Below, one piece after another: positions 47,861 to 57,429 of a DNA stretch of 64,000 bases. Position 1 is the first letter of the stretch, and every line of letters begins with the position of its first letter. This DNA comes from Arthrobacter sp. PAMC25564 (GTDB lineage: Bacteria; Actinomycetota; Actinomycetes; Actinomycetales; Micrococcaceae). The notes beneath the pieces are model-generated. The model worked only from the letters and a program-made list of their open reading frames with translations. It was not told where the DNA came from and ran no database searches. The position numbers and the translations under genes were made by a program. The DNA lies in the NCBI RefSeq assembly GCF_004798705.1, contig NZ_CP039290.1, forward strand, positions 1,860,001 through 1,924,000, in the 5' to 3' direction.

Positions 47861-47881
47861 AAATAGGAATGATTCCCATTT
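47861..47881. promoter_or_regulatory. Candidate Zur box
   Basis: 21-base near-palindrome AAATAGGAATGATTCCCATTT, perfect except one mismatched pair (A/C flanking the GGAAT arms). It resembles Zur operators with the ATGATT core. It lies 63 bases before the zinc-binding protein start and just upstream of TACACT, a possible -10, so binding would block transcription. Confidence 0.7.
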
Positions 47882-47943
47882 AGGGCTACACTCGAGCTGT
47901 TGCTAATGCTCCTGATTCTCAATAACAGATCCGAGGTTTTTTC

Positions 47944-48867
47944 GTGCGCCATCCTGCCGCCCTGGCCCTGGTGGCCGCCTCAGCAGGCCTCGGCCTGCTG
48001 CTGACCGGCTGCGCTCCGACGTCGGGCAGCTCCCGGGGATCCGCCGGAGCCGGCATCGTCGAGGTGGTCGCCTCCACGAGTGTCTACGGCGACATCGTGC
48101 GCAGCATCGGCGGAGACAAGGTCAGCGTCACGTCCGTGATTTCGCGCACCAGCCAGGACCCGCACTCCTACGAGTCGACCACCCAGGACAAGCTCGCCGT
48201 CTCCAAGGCCGGGCTCGTGGTGGAAAACGGCGGAGGCTACGACGACTTCATCCAGAAGCTCGCCGATGACACCGGACTGGACCACAATGATGTCCTCAAC
48301 GTCGTAGACGCTTCCGGACTTCCGAAGGACAGCCAGGGCGGAAGCGGCTTCAACGAGCATGTCTGGTACAGCCTGCCGGCCATGACCCGCCTGGCCGACG
48401 CCCTCGCCGCCAGGCTCGGGGCACTGGAACCCGCTTCCACCGAAACCTTCCGGAACAACGCGGCGGCCTTCAAGGAATCGCTCGGCGCGCTCGAAACCAG
48501 GCTCTCCGCGATCAAGGCTTCGGCCGGGCAGGCGCCCGTAGCCGTCACCGAGCCCGTGCCGCTGTATCTCCTGGAGGCTGCCGGCCTGGAAAACAAGACG
48601 CCGGCGGCCTACACCGCCGCGATCGAAGAAGGCGCCGACGTGCCGCCCGCGGCGCTCAGGGCGGCTGTCCAGCTCGTGGAATCCGGCGGCATCAGGCTGT
48701 TGGCCTACAACCTGCAGACCGAAGGACCACAGACGCTGGCCTTGAAGAAGGCCGCCGGGAGCGCCCATGTTCCGGTGGTGGACTTCAGCGAGACCCTGCC
48801 CGAGGGCAAGTCCTACCTCCAATGGATGACCGACAACGTGGCGAACATCGCCAAGGCCCTGGCCTGA
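47944..48867 (+). CDS. znuA: Zinc ABC transporter substrate-binding lipoprotein
   Basis: A 307-residue metal-binding lipoprotein (cluster 9). Lipobox LTGC places the acyl-Cys near residue 22. Expected metal ligands include a His in QDPHSYEST and HVWYSLP, and Asp in VVDFSET. The long His-rich loop of E. coli ZnuA is absent. The start is GTG 47944 with GAGG seven bases upstream. Zinc is inferred from the Zur box and the neighbouring Zur-like regulator. Confidence 0.88.
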   Translation: MRHPAALALVAASAGLGLLLTGCAPTSGSSRGSAGAGIVEVVASTSVYGDIVRSIGGDKVSVTSVISRTSQDPHSYESTTQDKLAVSKAGLVVENGGGYDDFIQKLADDTGLDHNDVLNVVDASGLPKDSQGGSGFNEHVWYSLPAMTRLADALAARLGALEPASTETFRNNAAAFKESLGALETRLSAIKASAGQAPVAVTEPVPLYLLEAAGLENKTPAAYTAAIEEGADVPPAALRAAVQLVESGGIRLLAYNLQTEGPQTLALKKAAGSAHVPVVDFSETLPEGKSYLQWMTDNVANIAKALA

Positions 48868-48880
48868 GATAATCGCATCA

Positions 48881-48918
48881 GCGGCGGCCTCCCAGGCCTC
48901 CGGCCCGGAGGCCGCCGC
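48881..48918. repeat. Intercistronic hairpin between znuA and znuC
   Basis: GCGGCGGCCTCC (48881-48892) and its exact complement GGAGGCCGCCGC (48907-48918) can form a 12-bp stem with a 14-base loop. There is no T-tract. It may protect the abundant binding-protein mRNA or partly attenuate the downstream genes. Confidence 0.6.
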
Positions 48919-48980
48919 AAAGAACCCCAGCAGGCATGAGAGTGCGGGCCACGCCCCGCAGGAAACCGAGGAAAGCCGCC

Positions 48981-49796
48981 TTGACACCCGTAGTGAGCCT
49001 CCGCGGTGCCTCCCTGGAGTTCGGCCGGCGGAAGCTCTGGCAGGACCTGGACCTGGACATCAACCCGGGTGAATTCTTCGCCGTCCTCGGCCCCAACGGA
49101 AGCGGCAAGACCACCTTCCTCAAGGTCCTGCTCGGACTGCAGGAGCTGAGCGCGGGCACCGCCGTGCTCGACGGCAGGCCCGTTGTCCGGGGCAGCCGGG
49201 GGATCGGCTATGTCCCCCAACAGAAATCCTTCGACCCGGACACGCCGTTGCGGGCCCGCGACCTGGTGGGACTCGGTGTCGACGGCCACCGCTGGGGGGT
49301 CCGCCTCGGGGCCGCGAAAGTCAACCGCAAGATCGATGAACTCCTCGAGCTCGTGGGTGCCGCCGACTATGCCAGGGTGCCGGTCGGCCAGCTCTCCGGC
49401 GGTGAGCAGCAGCGGTTGCGGGTGGCCCAGGCCCTCGCGGCGGACCCGAAGGTGCTGTTGTGCGACGAGCCCCTGCTGTCCCTTGACCTGCAGCACCAGC
49501 AGGCCGTCAGCGCGCTGATCAACAAGCAATGCCATGAGCGGGACAGCGCCGTCGTGTTCGTGACGCACGAGATCAACCCGATCATGGACTATGTGGACCG
49601 GGTGCTGTACCTGGCCGGGGGACGGTTCCGCGTCGGCACTCCGGAAGAGGTCATGACCACCGAGGTGCTGTCCGATCTCTACGGCAGCCATGTCGAGGTC
49701 ATCCAGGCAAACGGCCGGATGATCGTCGTGGGCCTGCCGGACGCCACGACCCACCACCATGAGGACGCGCACGCGGTGGCGGGGGAGGTGGGCTGA
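48981..49796 (+). CDS. znuC: Zinc ABC transporter ATP-binding protein
   Basis: ABC ATPase of 271 residues from TTG 48981. GAGGAAA lies about eight bases upstream. ATG 48936 is an alternative that adds 15 basic residues but has a weak site. Walker A is GPNGSGKTT, signature LSGGEQQR, Walker [13 protein letters not shown]. The C-terminus carries HHHEDAH, a plausible zinc-binding tail. The permease starts on the base after its stop codon. Confidence 0.88.
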   Translation: MTPVVSLRGASLEFGRRKLWQDLDLDINPGEFFAVLGPNGSGKTTFLKVLLGLQELSAGTAVLDGRPVVRGSRGIGYVPQQKSFDPDTPLRARDLVGLGVDGHRWGVRLGAAKVNRKIDELLELVGAADYARVPVGQLSGGEQQRLRVAQALAADPKVLLCDEPLLSLDLQHQQAVSALINKQCHERDSAVVFVTHEINPIMDYVDRVLYLAGGRFRVGTPEEVMTTEVLSDLYGSHVEVIQANGRMIVVGLPDATTHHHEDAHAVAGEVG

Positions 49797-50687
49797 GTGG
49801 ATCTGGAGAACGTGCTTCATTCCATCTTCAACTTCGAGAACTACGGGGAACTGCTGGTCCTGGTGCAGAACTCCATCTGGGCCGGGGCGGTCCTGGGCCT
49901 GCTGGGCGGGCTGATGGGCACCTTCGTGATGAAACGCGACCTTGCCTTCGCCGTCCACGGCATCTCCGAACTCTCCTTCGCGGGGGCGGCGTTCGCCCTG
50001 CTGATCGGCGCGGACATCGTCCTGGGCTCCCTCGCGGGGTCCGTGATCGCGGCCCTGGTCCTGGGCCTGATGGGCATCCGCGCCCGGGAGAAGAACTCGG
50101 TCATCGGCGTCATCATGCCCTTCGGCCTGGGCCTGGGCATCCTCTTCCTCTCGCTCTATGAGGGGCGGGCGGCCAACAAGTTCGGCCTGCTCACGGGCCA
50201 GATCGTGTCCGTCGGGACGGTCCAGCTGCAGGTGCTGGCCGGCGTCGCCGTGCTCGTAATGCTGGCACTGGTCGCCATCTGGCGGCCGCTCACCTTTGCG
50301 AGCGTGGATCCGGAGGTCGCCACCGCGCGCGGCGTCCCCGTCCGGGCCCTCTCCATCGGCTTCATGGTGCTGCTGGGCGTCAGCGTGGCGCTCTCCATCC
50401 AGATCGTCGGCGCCCTGCTGGTGCTGGCCCTGCTCATAACCCCGGCGGCGGCCGCCCTGCGGGTGACCTCCTCGCCCCGGCTCGTGGTGACACTGAGCGT
50501 TGTCTTTGCCATGACCGCGACGGTGGGCGGGATCCTGCTGGCCCTCGGCGGACGGCTTCCCATCAGCCCCTACGTGACCACGCTGTCGTTCCTGATCTAC
50601 GTGGTGTGCCGGGGGATCGGCGGCTTCCGGGCCAGGCGGGGGATCAACGGGCGGGTGCTGCGGGCCTCGCCGGCGTCGGCGGCCTGA
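49797..50687 (+). CDS. znuB: Zinc ABC transporter permease
   Basis: A 296-residue membrane protein of the ABC-3 family with about eight hydrophobic segments. Motif VHGISELSFAGAA near residues 52-64 and ALLITPAAAALRV are typical. GTG 49797 begins immediately after the ATPase stop. It completes a znuA-znuC-znuB operon. Confidence 0.9.
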   Translation: MDLENVLHSIFNFENYGELLVLVQNSIWAGAVLGLLGGLMGTFVMKRDLAFAVHGISELSFAGAAFALLIGADIVLGSLAGSVIAALVLGLMGIRAREKNSVIGVIMPFGLGLGILFLSLYEGRAANKFGLLTGQIVSVGTVQLQVLAGVAVLVMLALVAIWRPLTFASVDPEVATARGVPVRALSIGFMVLLGVSVALSIQIVGALLVLALLITPAAAALRVTSSPRLVVTLSVVFAMTATVGGILLALGGRLPISPYVTTLSFLIYVVCRGIGGFRARRGINGRVLRASPASAA

Positions 50688-50801
50688 GGGCCCTGGCCAC
50701 GGCGGAATCCCCCGCTGTTGGAGCGCGGTTCCGGCGTGTCGGGCCGAACCGCCGGTAAGTTCCGGCGACCCGGCGGCAAAGCCGGGGAGAATCAGCGCCC
50801 G

Positions 50802-51254
50802 TTACGCCTTGGCCGTGCAGTCGGGGCAGAGCCCGAAGATCTCCACGGTGTGCTCGACGGCGGTGAAGCCGTGCTCTTTCGCGATCCGCGCCGCCCAGGC
50901 CTCGACCGCCGGGGCTTCCACTTCGACAGCCTTGCCGCAATTCCGGCAGAGCAGGTGGTGGTGGTGGCCGGTGACGGCGCAGCGCCGGTACACGGCCTCG
51001 CCGTCGGCGTTCCTCAGCACATCCACCAGGCCGTCGTCGGCGAGGGACTGAAGGATCCGGTAGGAGGTGGCGAGCGACACGGCGGTGCCGCGCTCCTGCA
51101 GGATGCGGTGCAGCTCCTGCGTGCTGACGAAGTCCGCCAGCTCGTCCAGGGCGGCACTGACCGCGAGGCGCTGCTTGGTGACGCGCTGCTCCTTGCCTGC
51201 GGCGGGAGCCGGGGCCGGTATCCGGCTGCTGCCGGCGGGGGCGCCCTGGGACAT
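50802..51254 (-). CDS. zur: Fur-family regulator, Zur type
   Basis: A 150-residue zinc-responsive repressor. The winged helix spans about 25-85 (LDELADFVSTQELHRIL, TSYRILQSLADDGLV). Regulatory metal site residues are GHHHHLLCRNCG, and the structural site pairs CRNC with CPDC near the C-terminus. ATG 51254 gives normal family length; the frame continues upstream without support. Its position after znuB, convergent, supports the zinc assignment. Confidence 0.88.
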   Translation of the reverse strand: MSQGAPAGSSRIPAPAPAAGKEQRVTKQRLAVSAALDELADFVSTQELHRILQERGTAVSLATSYRILQSLADDGLVDVLRNADGEAVYRRCAVTGHHHHLLCRNCGKAVEVEAPAVEAWAARIAKEHGFTAVEHTVEIFGLCPDCTAKA

Positions 51255-51359
51255 TGTGGAACTCGCTTCGCTGGTGGGTCTCGCCAAGGGGGTGGCAATG
51301 TCCAAGATTACCAGCCGGGGTCCGTGGACACCGCGATCGCGGATCCCTAGGCTGGCCGG

Positions 51360-52016
51360 ATGAAGCTGACGAAATTCACCCATGCCTGTGTCCGGCTCGA
51401 GAAGGACGGCAGGGTGCTGGTGCTGGATCCGGGGACCTTTTCGGAGGCGGAGTCGGCCCTGGCCGGCGCGGACGCCGTGCTTATCACCCATGAGCATGCG
51501 GACCACGTCGACGTCGACGCCGTCAGCGCAGCGCTGCTGGGCAACGGCTCACTGGCGCTGTTCGCACCGGAGGGAGTGGCCGCCCAGCTTCGCGGCACGG
51601 CGCCCGAGGCGGCCGGACGGATCCATGCCGTGGGCCCCGGCGAGGACTTCGACGCCGCCGGCTTCGCGGTCCGGAGTTTCGGCGGCCAGCACGCCCTGAT
51701 CCATCCGACGATCCCGGTGGTGGCCAACATCGGCTACCTGGTCGACTCGAACGTCTACCATCCCGGGGATTCCTTCGTGGTTCCCGACGGCGTGGATGTG
51801 AAGACCCTGCTGGTCCCCATCCACGCCCCGTGGAACAAGGTGGGCGAGGTGGTGGACTTTGTGATCGGCGTCCGCGCGGCGAGGGCTTTCCCGGTCCATG
51901 ACGCCCTGCTCACTCCGAACGGGCAGGGGCTCGTCGAGGGTCACGTGACCCGGATCGGCGCCAGGTACGGGACGGAGTACCGGCACCTTTCCAGCGGCGA
52001 TTCGGTGGAGGTCTAG
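51360..52016 (+). CDS. MBL-fold metal-dependent hydrolase
   Basis: A 218-residue metallo-beta-lactamase-fold protein of the UlaG/UPF0173 type. Metal ligands H44, H46, D48 and H49 are in ITHEHADHVD, with further His in FGGQHALIH, YHPGDSF and VPIHAPW. Substrate unknown. Divergent from zur with a 105-base gap. Confidence 0.85.
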   Translation: MKLTKFTHACVRLEKDGRVLVLDPGTFSEAESALAGADAVLITHEHADHVDVDAVSAALLGNGSLALFAPEGVAAQLRGTAPEAAGRIHAVGPGEDFDAAGFAVRSFGGQHALIHPTIPVVANIGYLVDSNVYHPGDSFVVPDGVDVKTLLVPIHAPWNKVGEVVDFVIGVRAARAFPVHDALLTPNGQGLVEGHVTRIGARYGTEYRHLSSGDSVEV

Positions 52017-52029
52017 GCCCGTTGGCGGT

Positions 52030-53121
52030 TCAGTCCGGCCACGCGCCGCTGGCGAAGAACGCGCGGATGGTGGCCTCGTAGGGCGCGGGGTCCAGGCCCT
52101 GGGAGCGCAGCCATTCCGGATTGTAGTAGTTGCCGGCGTAGCGTTCGCCGCCGTCGCACATCAGCGAGACGACGCTGCCGCGGCGGCCCTCGGCGATCAT
52201 CCCGGCGATGAGCTGCCACACGCCCCACAGGTTTGTCCCGGTGGACGGGCCGGCATGGAGTCCGGCGAAATCCCGGAGCTGCCGCATGGCGGCGACCGAT
52301 GCCGCGTCCGGGACCCGGATCATGTGATCGATCACGGTGGGGACAAAGCTCGGCTCCATCCTCGTCCGGCCGATGCCCTCGATCCGCGACGGCAAACCGG
52401 CGTGGCTGACGCCACCGCCGTCGCGGGACTCCAGCCAGCCCGGATAGAACGCGGAGTTCTCCGGGTCCACCACGGCCAGCTCCGTGGCGTGCCGGTGGTA
52501 GCGGAGGTACCGGCCGATTGTGGCGCTCGTGCCCCCGGTGCCGGCGCCCACCACAATCCATTCGGGGACCGGGTGTTCCTCCAGGGCCAGCTGGCCGAAG
52601 ATCGACTCGGCGATGTTGTTGTTCCCGCGCCAGTCGGTGGCGCGCTCGGCGTAGGTGAACTGGTCCATGTAGTGTCCGCCGGTGCTCCGGGCGAGCTCCT
52701 CCGCGGCCTCGTAGACTTCGGAGGCGTCGTCCACGAGATGGCAGAAGCCGCCGAACTGTTCAATCAGGGCGATCTTTTCCCGGCTCGTGGTCCTGGCCAT
52801 TACAGCGATGAACGGCAGCCCCAGCCGCTGCGCGAAGTACGCTTCGGAGACGGCCGTGCTCCCGCTGGAGGCTTCGACGATCGTGGTGCCTTCGGCAATC
52901 CAGCCGTTCACCAGGCCAAAGAGGAAGAGCGAGCGGGCCAGCCGGTGCTTGAGGCTTCCGGTGCGGTGGGTGGACTCGTCCTTGAGGTACAGCTGGACGC
53001 CCCAGTGCTCCGGGAGCGGGATGGCATGCAGGTGGGTATCGGCGGAACGGTTGTTCTCGGCATGGATCCTGCGGATGGCCTCCTCGGCCCAGGCCCGGTC
53101 CTGCGTGCGCGCTCTGATCAC
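52030..53121 (-). CDS. PLP-dependent cysteine desulfhydrase/synthase family protein
   Basis: A fold-type II PLP enzyme (363 aa). The cofactor lysine is K58 in [10 protein letters not shown], and the phosphate loop is [12 protein letters not shown]. The motif [17 protein letters not shown] resembles the Mycobacterium tuberculosis Cds1 L-cysteine desulfhydrase, which releases sulfide from cysteine. It lies 48 bases from the divergent rhodanese gene, so a joint role in sulfide or persulfide metabolism is plausible. Confidence 0.82.
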   Translation of the reverse strand: MIRARTQDRAWAEEAIRRIHAENNRSADTHLHAIPLPEHWGVQLYLKDESTHRTGSLKHRLARSLFLFGLVNGWIAEGTTIVEASSGSTAVSEAYFAQRLGLPFIAVMARTTSREKIALIEQFGGFCHLVDDASEVYEAAEELARSTGGHYMDQFTYAERATDWRGNNNIAESIFGQLALEEHPVPEWIVVGAGTGGTSATIGRYLRYHRHATELAVVDPENSAFYPGWLESRDGGGVSHAGLPSRIEGIGRTRMEPSFVPTVIDHMIRVPDAASVAAMRQLRDFAGLHAGPSTGTNLWGVWQLIAGMIAEGRRGSVVSLMCDGGERYAGNYYNPEWLRSQGLDPAPYEATIRAFFASGAWPD

Positions 53122-53169
53122 CGTCCCAGCCTAGCCCGAGCGGCACTTCTCCGCGGATAGAGTTGGCGG

Positions 53170-54033
53170 ATGCAGACGATCATGGATGTGGCGGAACTGA
53201 AGCAGCGGCTGGATGCCGGGCATCGAACCGTGCTGCTCGATGTGCGCTGGGCGCTCGGCGACCCGCACGGCCGGGACCACTACCTCAAGGAACACCTTCC
53301 CGGCGCCGTCTTTGTGGATCTCGCCGCCGAACTCGCCGGCCCTCCCGACCCCGGCCGCGGCCGCCACCCGCTCCCGCCGCTGGAGCAGTTCCAGGCCTCC
53401 GCCCGCCGGTGGGGAGTCCGCGGCGGCGACGTTGTGGTGGCTTACGACGACGCCGGCAACCAGTCCGCCGCCAGGCTGTGGTGGATGCTCCGGAACGCCG
53501 GTCTCGGCTCGGTGCACCTGCTCGACGGCGGCCTGTCGGCCTGGCGTGACGCCGGCTTTGAGCTCGAAAGCGGCGAACGGCAGCCGGAGACCGGCGACGT
53601 CGTACTGGCCGACGGGGCGATGCCGGTGATCGACGCCGGGGAGGCGGCATCCTGGGGCCGGCAGAGCCTCCTGCTCGATGCCCGGGCGGGGGAGCGGTAC
53701 CGCGGCGAAATCGAACCGGTGGACCCGCGCGCCGGCCACATCCCCGGCGCGGTCAGTGCGCCCACCACAGCGAACCTCAGCGCGGACGGGCGGTTCCTGC
53801 CGGTCGATGGGTTGCGGGAACGCTTCAGCGCGGTGGGTGTCCGGCCCGGCGTCCCTGTCGCTGTCTACTGCGGCTCCGGCGTCACGGCGGCCCACGAAAT
53901 CGCGGCGCTGGAGATCGCCGGATTCCCGGCCGCGCTGTATCCCGGCTCGTTCTCCCAATGGTCCAACAACGCCGCCAGCGAGGTGGTCACCGGTGCGGAG
54001 CCCTATGCCGATGGCACCGGCGGCGGGGACTGA
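53170..54033 (+). CDS. Tandem rhodanese sulfurtransferase
   Basis: A 287-residue thiosulfate or 3-mercaptopyruvate sulfurtransferase with two rhodanese domains (about 1-130 and 145-280). The first is inactive-type; the second has catalytic C234 in YCGSGVTAAHE, the loop CGSGVT being typical of mercaptopyruvate enzymes. It shares the promoter region with the cysteine desulfhydrase gene. Confidence 0.9.
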   Translation: MQTIMDVAELKQRLDAGHRTVLLDVRWALGDPHGRDHYLKEHLPGAVFVDLAAELAGPPDPGRGRHPLPPLEQFQASARRWGVRGGDVVVAYDDAGNQSAARLWWMLRNAGLGSVHLLDGGLSAWRDAGFELESGERQPETGDVVLADGAMPVIDAGEAASWGRQSLLLDARAGERYRGEIEPVDPRAGHIPGAVSAPTTANLSADGRFLPVDGLRERFSAVGVRPGVPVAVYCGSGVTAAHEIAALEIAGFPAALYPGSFSQWSNNAASEVVTGAEPYADGTGGGD

Positions 54034-54158
54034 AGCTTCGTCCTCCCTATATCCCCGAGTGCCTGTCTGTGGCCATAATGGCGATATGAGCGCTGTGGAG
54101 ACTCTCGCGCCGGATTCGGGGGAGAGCTCCGGCATCGCTGCACGAAGGAGAAACGGAC

Positions 54159-54539
54159 ATGCTTAAGGATCTGGATATCATCGCTGTCCTGCCCGCGAAG
54201 GACATGGCCAGGGCGAAGGACTTCTATCGGGACGTGCTTGGACTTGAGCCCGCGGACGCCATGGACGAGCAGAATCTGCTCTACCGTTGCGGGAACGGAA
54301 CGGCGTTCCTGCTGTACCAGACCGACAACGCGGGTACCGCGAAGAACACCCAAATGGGCTGGGCGACCGACAACCTCGAGGCCGAGGCGGAGGAACTGCG
54401 CGGCCGCGGCGTCGTGTTCGAGGAGTACGACTTTCCCGGCCTGAAGACTGAGAACGGCATCGCCACGACCCCAGTGGGAAAGGCTGCCTGGTTCACCGAC
54501 AGCGAGGGCAATATCCTCAACCTCTTCCAGCGCCGGTAG
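54159..54539 (+). CDS. VOC-family (glyoxalase/bleomycin-resistance) protein
   Basis: A 126-residue vicinal-oxygen-chelate protein. It opens DIIAVLPAKDMARAKDFYRDVLGL and has metal-site-like E in TDSEGNILNLFQ at the end. The Shine-Dalgarno is GAAGGAG six bases upstream. Its substrate is not known. Confidence 0.85.
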   Translation: MLKDLDIIAVLPAKDMARAKDFYRDVLGLEPADAMDEQNLLYRCGNGTAFLLYQTDNAGTAKNTQMGWATDNLEAEAEELRGRGVVFEEYDFPGLKTENGIATTPVGKAAWFTDSEGNILNLFQRR

Positions 54540-54629
54540 CCGCACCACTCCGCGGCCAGCCGTCGGCGTCCTTCCTTCAGCCTGGAATCTGCCCTGGCGG
54601 GCGCCGACGAACCGGACGAGAATGGGCTC

Positions 54630-55957
54630 GTGATCCCCCCAGGCCCTGGCGGGGACGGCGGTTCGATGATCGCCGGCGCCCGGAAGATCCAGCGCATCTA
54701 TTTCACGTTGACGCTAGGCAATACGCTTGCTGCCTCGTTCATCTGGGGAATCAACACACTCTTCCTGTTGGATGCCGGACTCAGCAACCTGGAGGCCTTT
54801 GCCGCGAACGCCTTTTTCACCGCCGGTATGGTGCTGTTCGAGGTGCCCACCGGAGTGATTGCCGACGGCCGGGGCCGCCGTGTTTCCTTCCTGCTCGGCA
54901 CCATGACCTGGCCGTATCGACCTACCTCTACTACGTGCTCTGGCAGCTCTCCGCCCCGTTCTGGTTGTGGGCTGTGGTGTCGGTCCTGCTCGGTCTGGGC
55001 TTCACCTTCTTTTCGGGTGCGGTGGAGGCGTGGCTCGTCGACGCATTGCGCTTCTTGGGGTACGACGGCGGGCTGGAGGCCGTGCTCGGGCTGGAGGCCG
55101 TGCTCGGGCGGGGGCAGATGGTGTCCGGCGTGGCGATGCTCGTCGGCTCGGTGGCCGGCGGTGTGATCGCGCAGGCCACGAACCTGGGCGTGCCGTTCCT
55201 GCTGCGCGTGGGCGTGCTGGTAGCCATGTTCGTCGTCGCCTTTTGGCTCATGCGCGATGTCGGTTTCACGCCCGAACGCTCGACCCATCCCCTGCAGGCG
55301 ATCCGTGCCGTACTTTCCGCCTCGATCGGGAACGGATTGAAGAACCCGCCGGTACGTTACGTGATGCTGGCCGCGCCGTTCAGCGCCGGTGTCGGGATCT
55401 ATGTGTTCTACGCCCTGCAGCCGTACCTGCTTGAGCTGTTCGGGGACCCTCACGCGTATTCCGTCGCGGGACTGGCGGCGGCCATCGTGGCCGGTGCGCA
55501 GGTGCTCGGCGGCTGGGTGGCGCCCCGCGTCCGGCGCCTGGTCCGCCAGCGCACGACGGCGCTGATTCCGAGCAGCATTATGGGCGCAGTGATCCTGGCC
55601 ATGCTCGGGTTCACTCAAGTGTTCTCGGTGGCCCTGGCGCTGTTGGCGCTCTGGGCCCTGGTTTCTTCGGCGGGCACGCCGGTGCGGCAGGCCTACCTGA
55701 ACGACATGATCCCCTCGAAGCAACGGGCAACAGTGCTCAGCTTCGACTCCCTCATGGGCTCAAGCGGTGGCGTGGCCGTGCAGCCGCTGCTCGGCCGGGC
55801 GGCCGATGTGTACGGCTACCCGGCCTCGCTGGCGATCGGCGGCGTGATCGACTCGATCGCGGTTCCCTTCCTGCTGGCGAGCCGCCGGCAACGCCATCTG
55901 GCCGATCAGGCCAACGCCCCGACCGACACGACGAACGCAGAACCACCGCCGGCGTAG
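54630..55957 (+). pseudogene. MFS transporter, broken by one-base deletion
   Basis: The first frame (54630 or 54666 onward) gives an MFS N-terminus to VSFLLGTMT at 54908. The rest of the protein continues in another frame from 54911: LAVSTYLYYVLWQ in place of WPYRPTSTT. Adding one C after 54908 restores ACC CTG GCC GTA. The second part contains a perfect 18-bp tandem duplication (55070-55087 and 55088-55105), giving GLEAVLGLEAVLG. The downstream part is otherwise intact to TAG 55957. True mutation or sequencing error cannot be separated here. Confidence 0.75.
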
Positions 55958-55960
55958 TCC

Positions 55961-56210
55961 CTGGCCCCACTGGTGATCCTGCTCAAAGTCACCACCCTCG
56001 GCTACGCAGTCAGTTATCCGGAGCTGATGAAGACCTCCAACAATCTCACGGCCTACACCCAACCACCTGATCCAGACCTATTTGGTCATCGCCGCGGTGT
56101 ACGTGGCCACCAACGTCCTCATCTCCCATCTGGCGCGGTACCTGGAACGCCGCATGTCCGGCCGGGCAGCCCGGATCGGACATCAGGCCCTGGAGGCGGG
56201 CATCGGCTGA
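55961..56210 (+). pseudogene. C-terminal remnant of an amino-acid ABC permease (GluD-like)
   Basis: LVILLKVTTLGYAVSYPELM and NNLTAYT resemble the end of glutamate/aspartate ABC permeases. At about 56062 one extra A shifts the frame; without it the frame continues HHLIQTYLVIAAVYVATN and LISHLARYLERRMSGRAARIG to the TGA at 56208. No N-terminal part exists in the window. It is probably a leftover of a deletion that brought it beside the broken MFS gene. Confidence 0.65.
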
Positions 56211-56268
56211 TCCGCGCGCGAGGGGCCAAGGATTGGCCATGCTCCGGGACCGGGGGTAGCGTCGAGGC

Positions 56269-57429
56269 ATGACTCCTGGACGCCCCGTACCGCCGCCCCT
56301 TGCCAAGCCGCTCCCCGACGTCGGCGACGTCACCGACGCCGGAACCGCCGGCCCCACCCTTGCCGCCGCCTACGGCGCGACCGCCGCCGACAGCGGGCTG
56401 GTTCCCCTGACCGTGGCCCGGCGCGCGCCGAAGGAAGACGACGTCGAGATCGCCATCGAGTTCTGCGGGCTGTGCCACTCGGACGTCCATGCCACCCGCG
56501 GCGAATGGGGGAGCCAGAGCTACCCGCTGGTGCCCGGCCACGAAATCGTGGGCCGCGTCAGCCGTGTGGGCTCCGCCGTCGGCGATTTCGCCCCCGGTGA
56601 CCGCGTCGGCGTCGGCTGCCTCGTGGATTCCTGCCGCGAGTGCGACAGCTGCCTGGACGGACTGGAGCAGTACTGCGAGAACGGCATGACCGGAACCTAC
56701 GGCTCGAAGGATGCCCGCAACGGCGGTTCCATCACCCAGGGCGGCTATTCCACCTCGATCGTCGTGGACCGCCGCTACGTGCTGCGCGTTCCGGAGAGCC
56801 TGGACCCCGCCGCCGCCGCGCCGCTGCTCTGCGCCGGCATCACCACGTTCTCCCCGCTGCGGCACTTCGAAGTCGAGGAGGGCGACGTCGTGGGCGTCAT
56901 CGGACTCGGCGGCTTGGGCCACATGGCCGTGAAGCTCGCCAAGGCGATGGGCGCGGAAGTGAAGGTCTTCACCACCTCGGAGTCCAAATTCGCCGCCGCC
57001 CGGGAACTCGGCGCGGATGACGTCATCCTTTCCCGCGACGAGGCCGCCATGGCAGCCGCCGACCGCAGCATCGACGTCATCATCGACACCGTCGCCGCGC
57101 CGCACGACCTCAACCCCTACTTCCGCACCCTGCGCCTGGACGGGGCCCTGTTCCAGCTGGGCCTGCCCTCCGAAGCCATGCCGCCGGTGAACCCGGGCGC
57201 GCTGATCCGGCGCCGGATCGCGTACGCAGGCTCGCTGATCGGCGGCATCGCCGAAACCCAGGAAATGCTGGACTTCTGCGCCGAACACGGTGTGGCGTCC
57301 GATGTCGAGGTGGTCGGGGCGGACCAGCTCAACGAGGCCTATGACCGCATGGTGGCCGGAGACGTGAAGTACCGTTTTGTCCTGGACGCCAGCACCCTGG
57401 GGTCACCTTCGGAAAGGGCCGATGTATGA
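56269..57429 (+). CDS. Zinc-dependent alcohol dehydrogenase
   Basis: A 386-residue medium-chain dehydrogenase. Catalytic zinc ligands lie in FCGLCHSDVH and GHE; the structural zinc cysteines are in CRECDSCLDGLEQYC. The Rossmann motif is GLGGLGHMA near residue 218. An N-terminal extension of about 30 Pro/Ala-rich residues is unusual. It resembles the YahK/cinnamyl-alcohol group. It overlaps the HIT gene by ATGA. Confidence 0.9.
   Translation: MTPGRPVPPPLAKPLPDVGDVTDAGTAGPTLAAAYGATAADSGLVPLTVARRAPKEDDVEIAIEFCGLCHSDVHATRGEWGSQSYPLVPGHEIVGRVSRVGSAVGDFAPGDRVGVGCLVDSCRECDSCLDGLEQYCENGMTGTYGSKDARNGGSITQGGYSTSIVVDRRYVLRVPESLDPAAAAPLLCAGITTFSPLRHFEVEEGDVVGVIGLGGLGHMAVKLAKAMGAEVKVFTTSESKFAAARELGADDVILSRDEAAMAAADRSIDVIIDTVAAPHDLNPYFRTLRLDGALFQLGLPSEAMPPVNPGALIRRRIAYAGSLIGGIAETQEMLDFCAEHGVASDVEVVGADQLNEAYDRMVAGDVKYRFVLDASTLGSPSERADV

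Noticed and set aside
47900..47926. Second Zur-like site before znuA
   Set aside because: Only weak symmetry (TTGCTAATG ... GATTCTCAATAA); too poor to call.
54086..54166. 26-codon frame overlapping the VOC start
   Set aside because: No ribosome site; it could be a leader peptide, but nothing beyond the overlap supports it.
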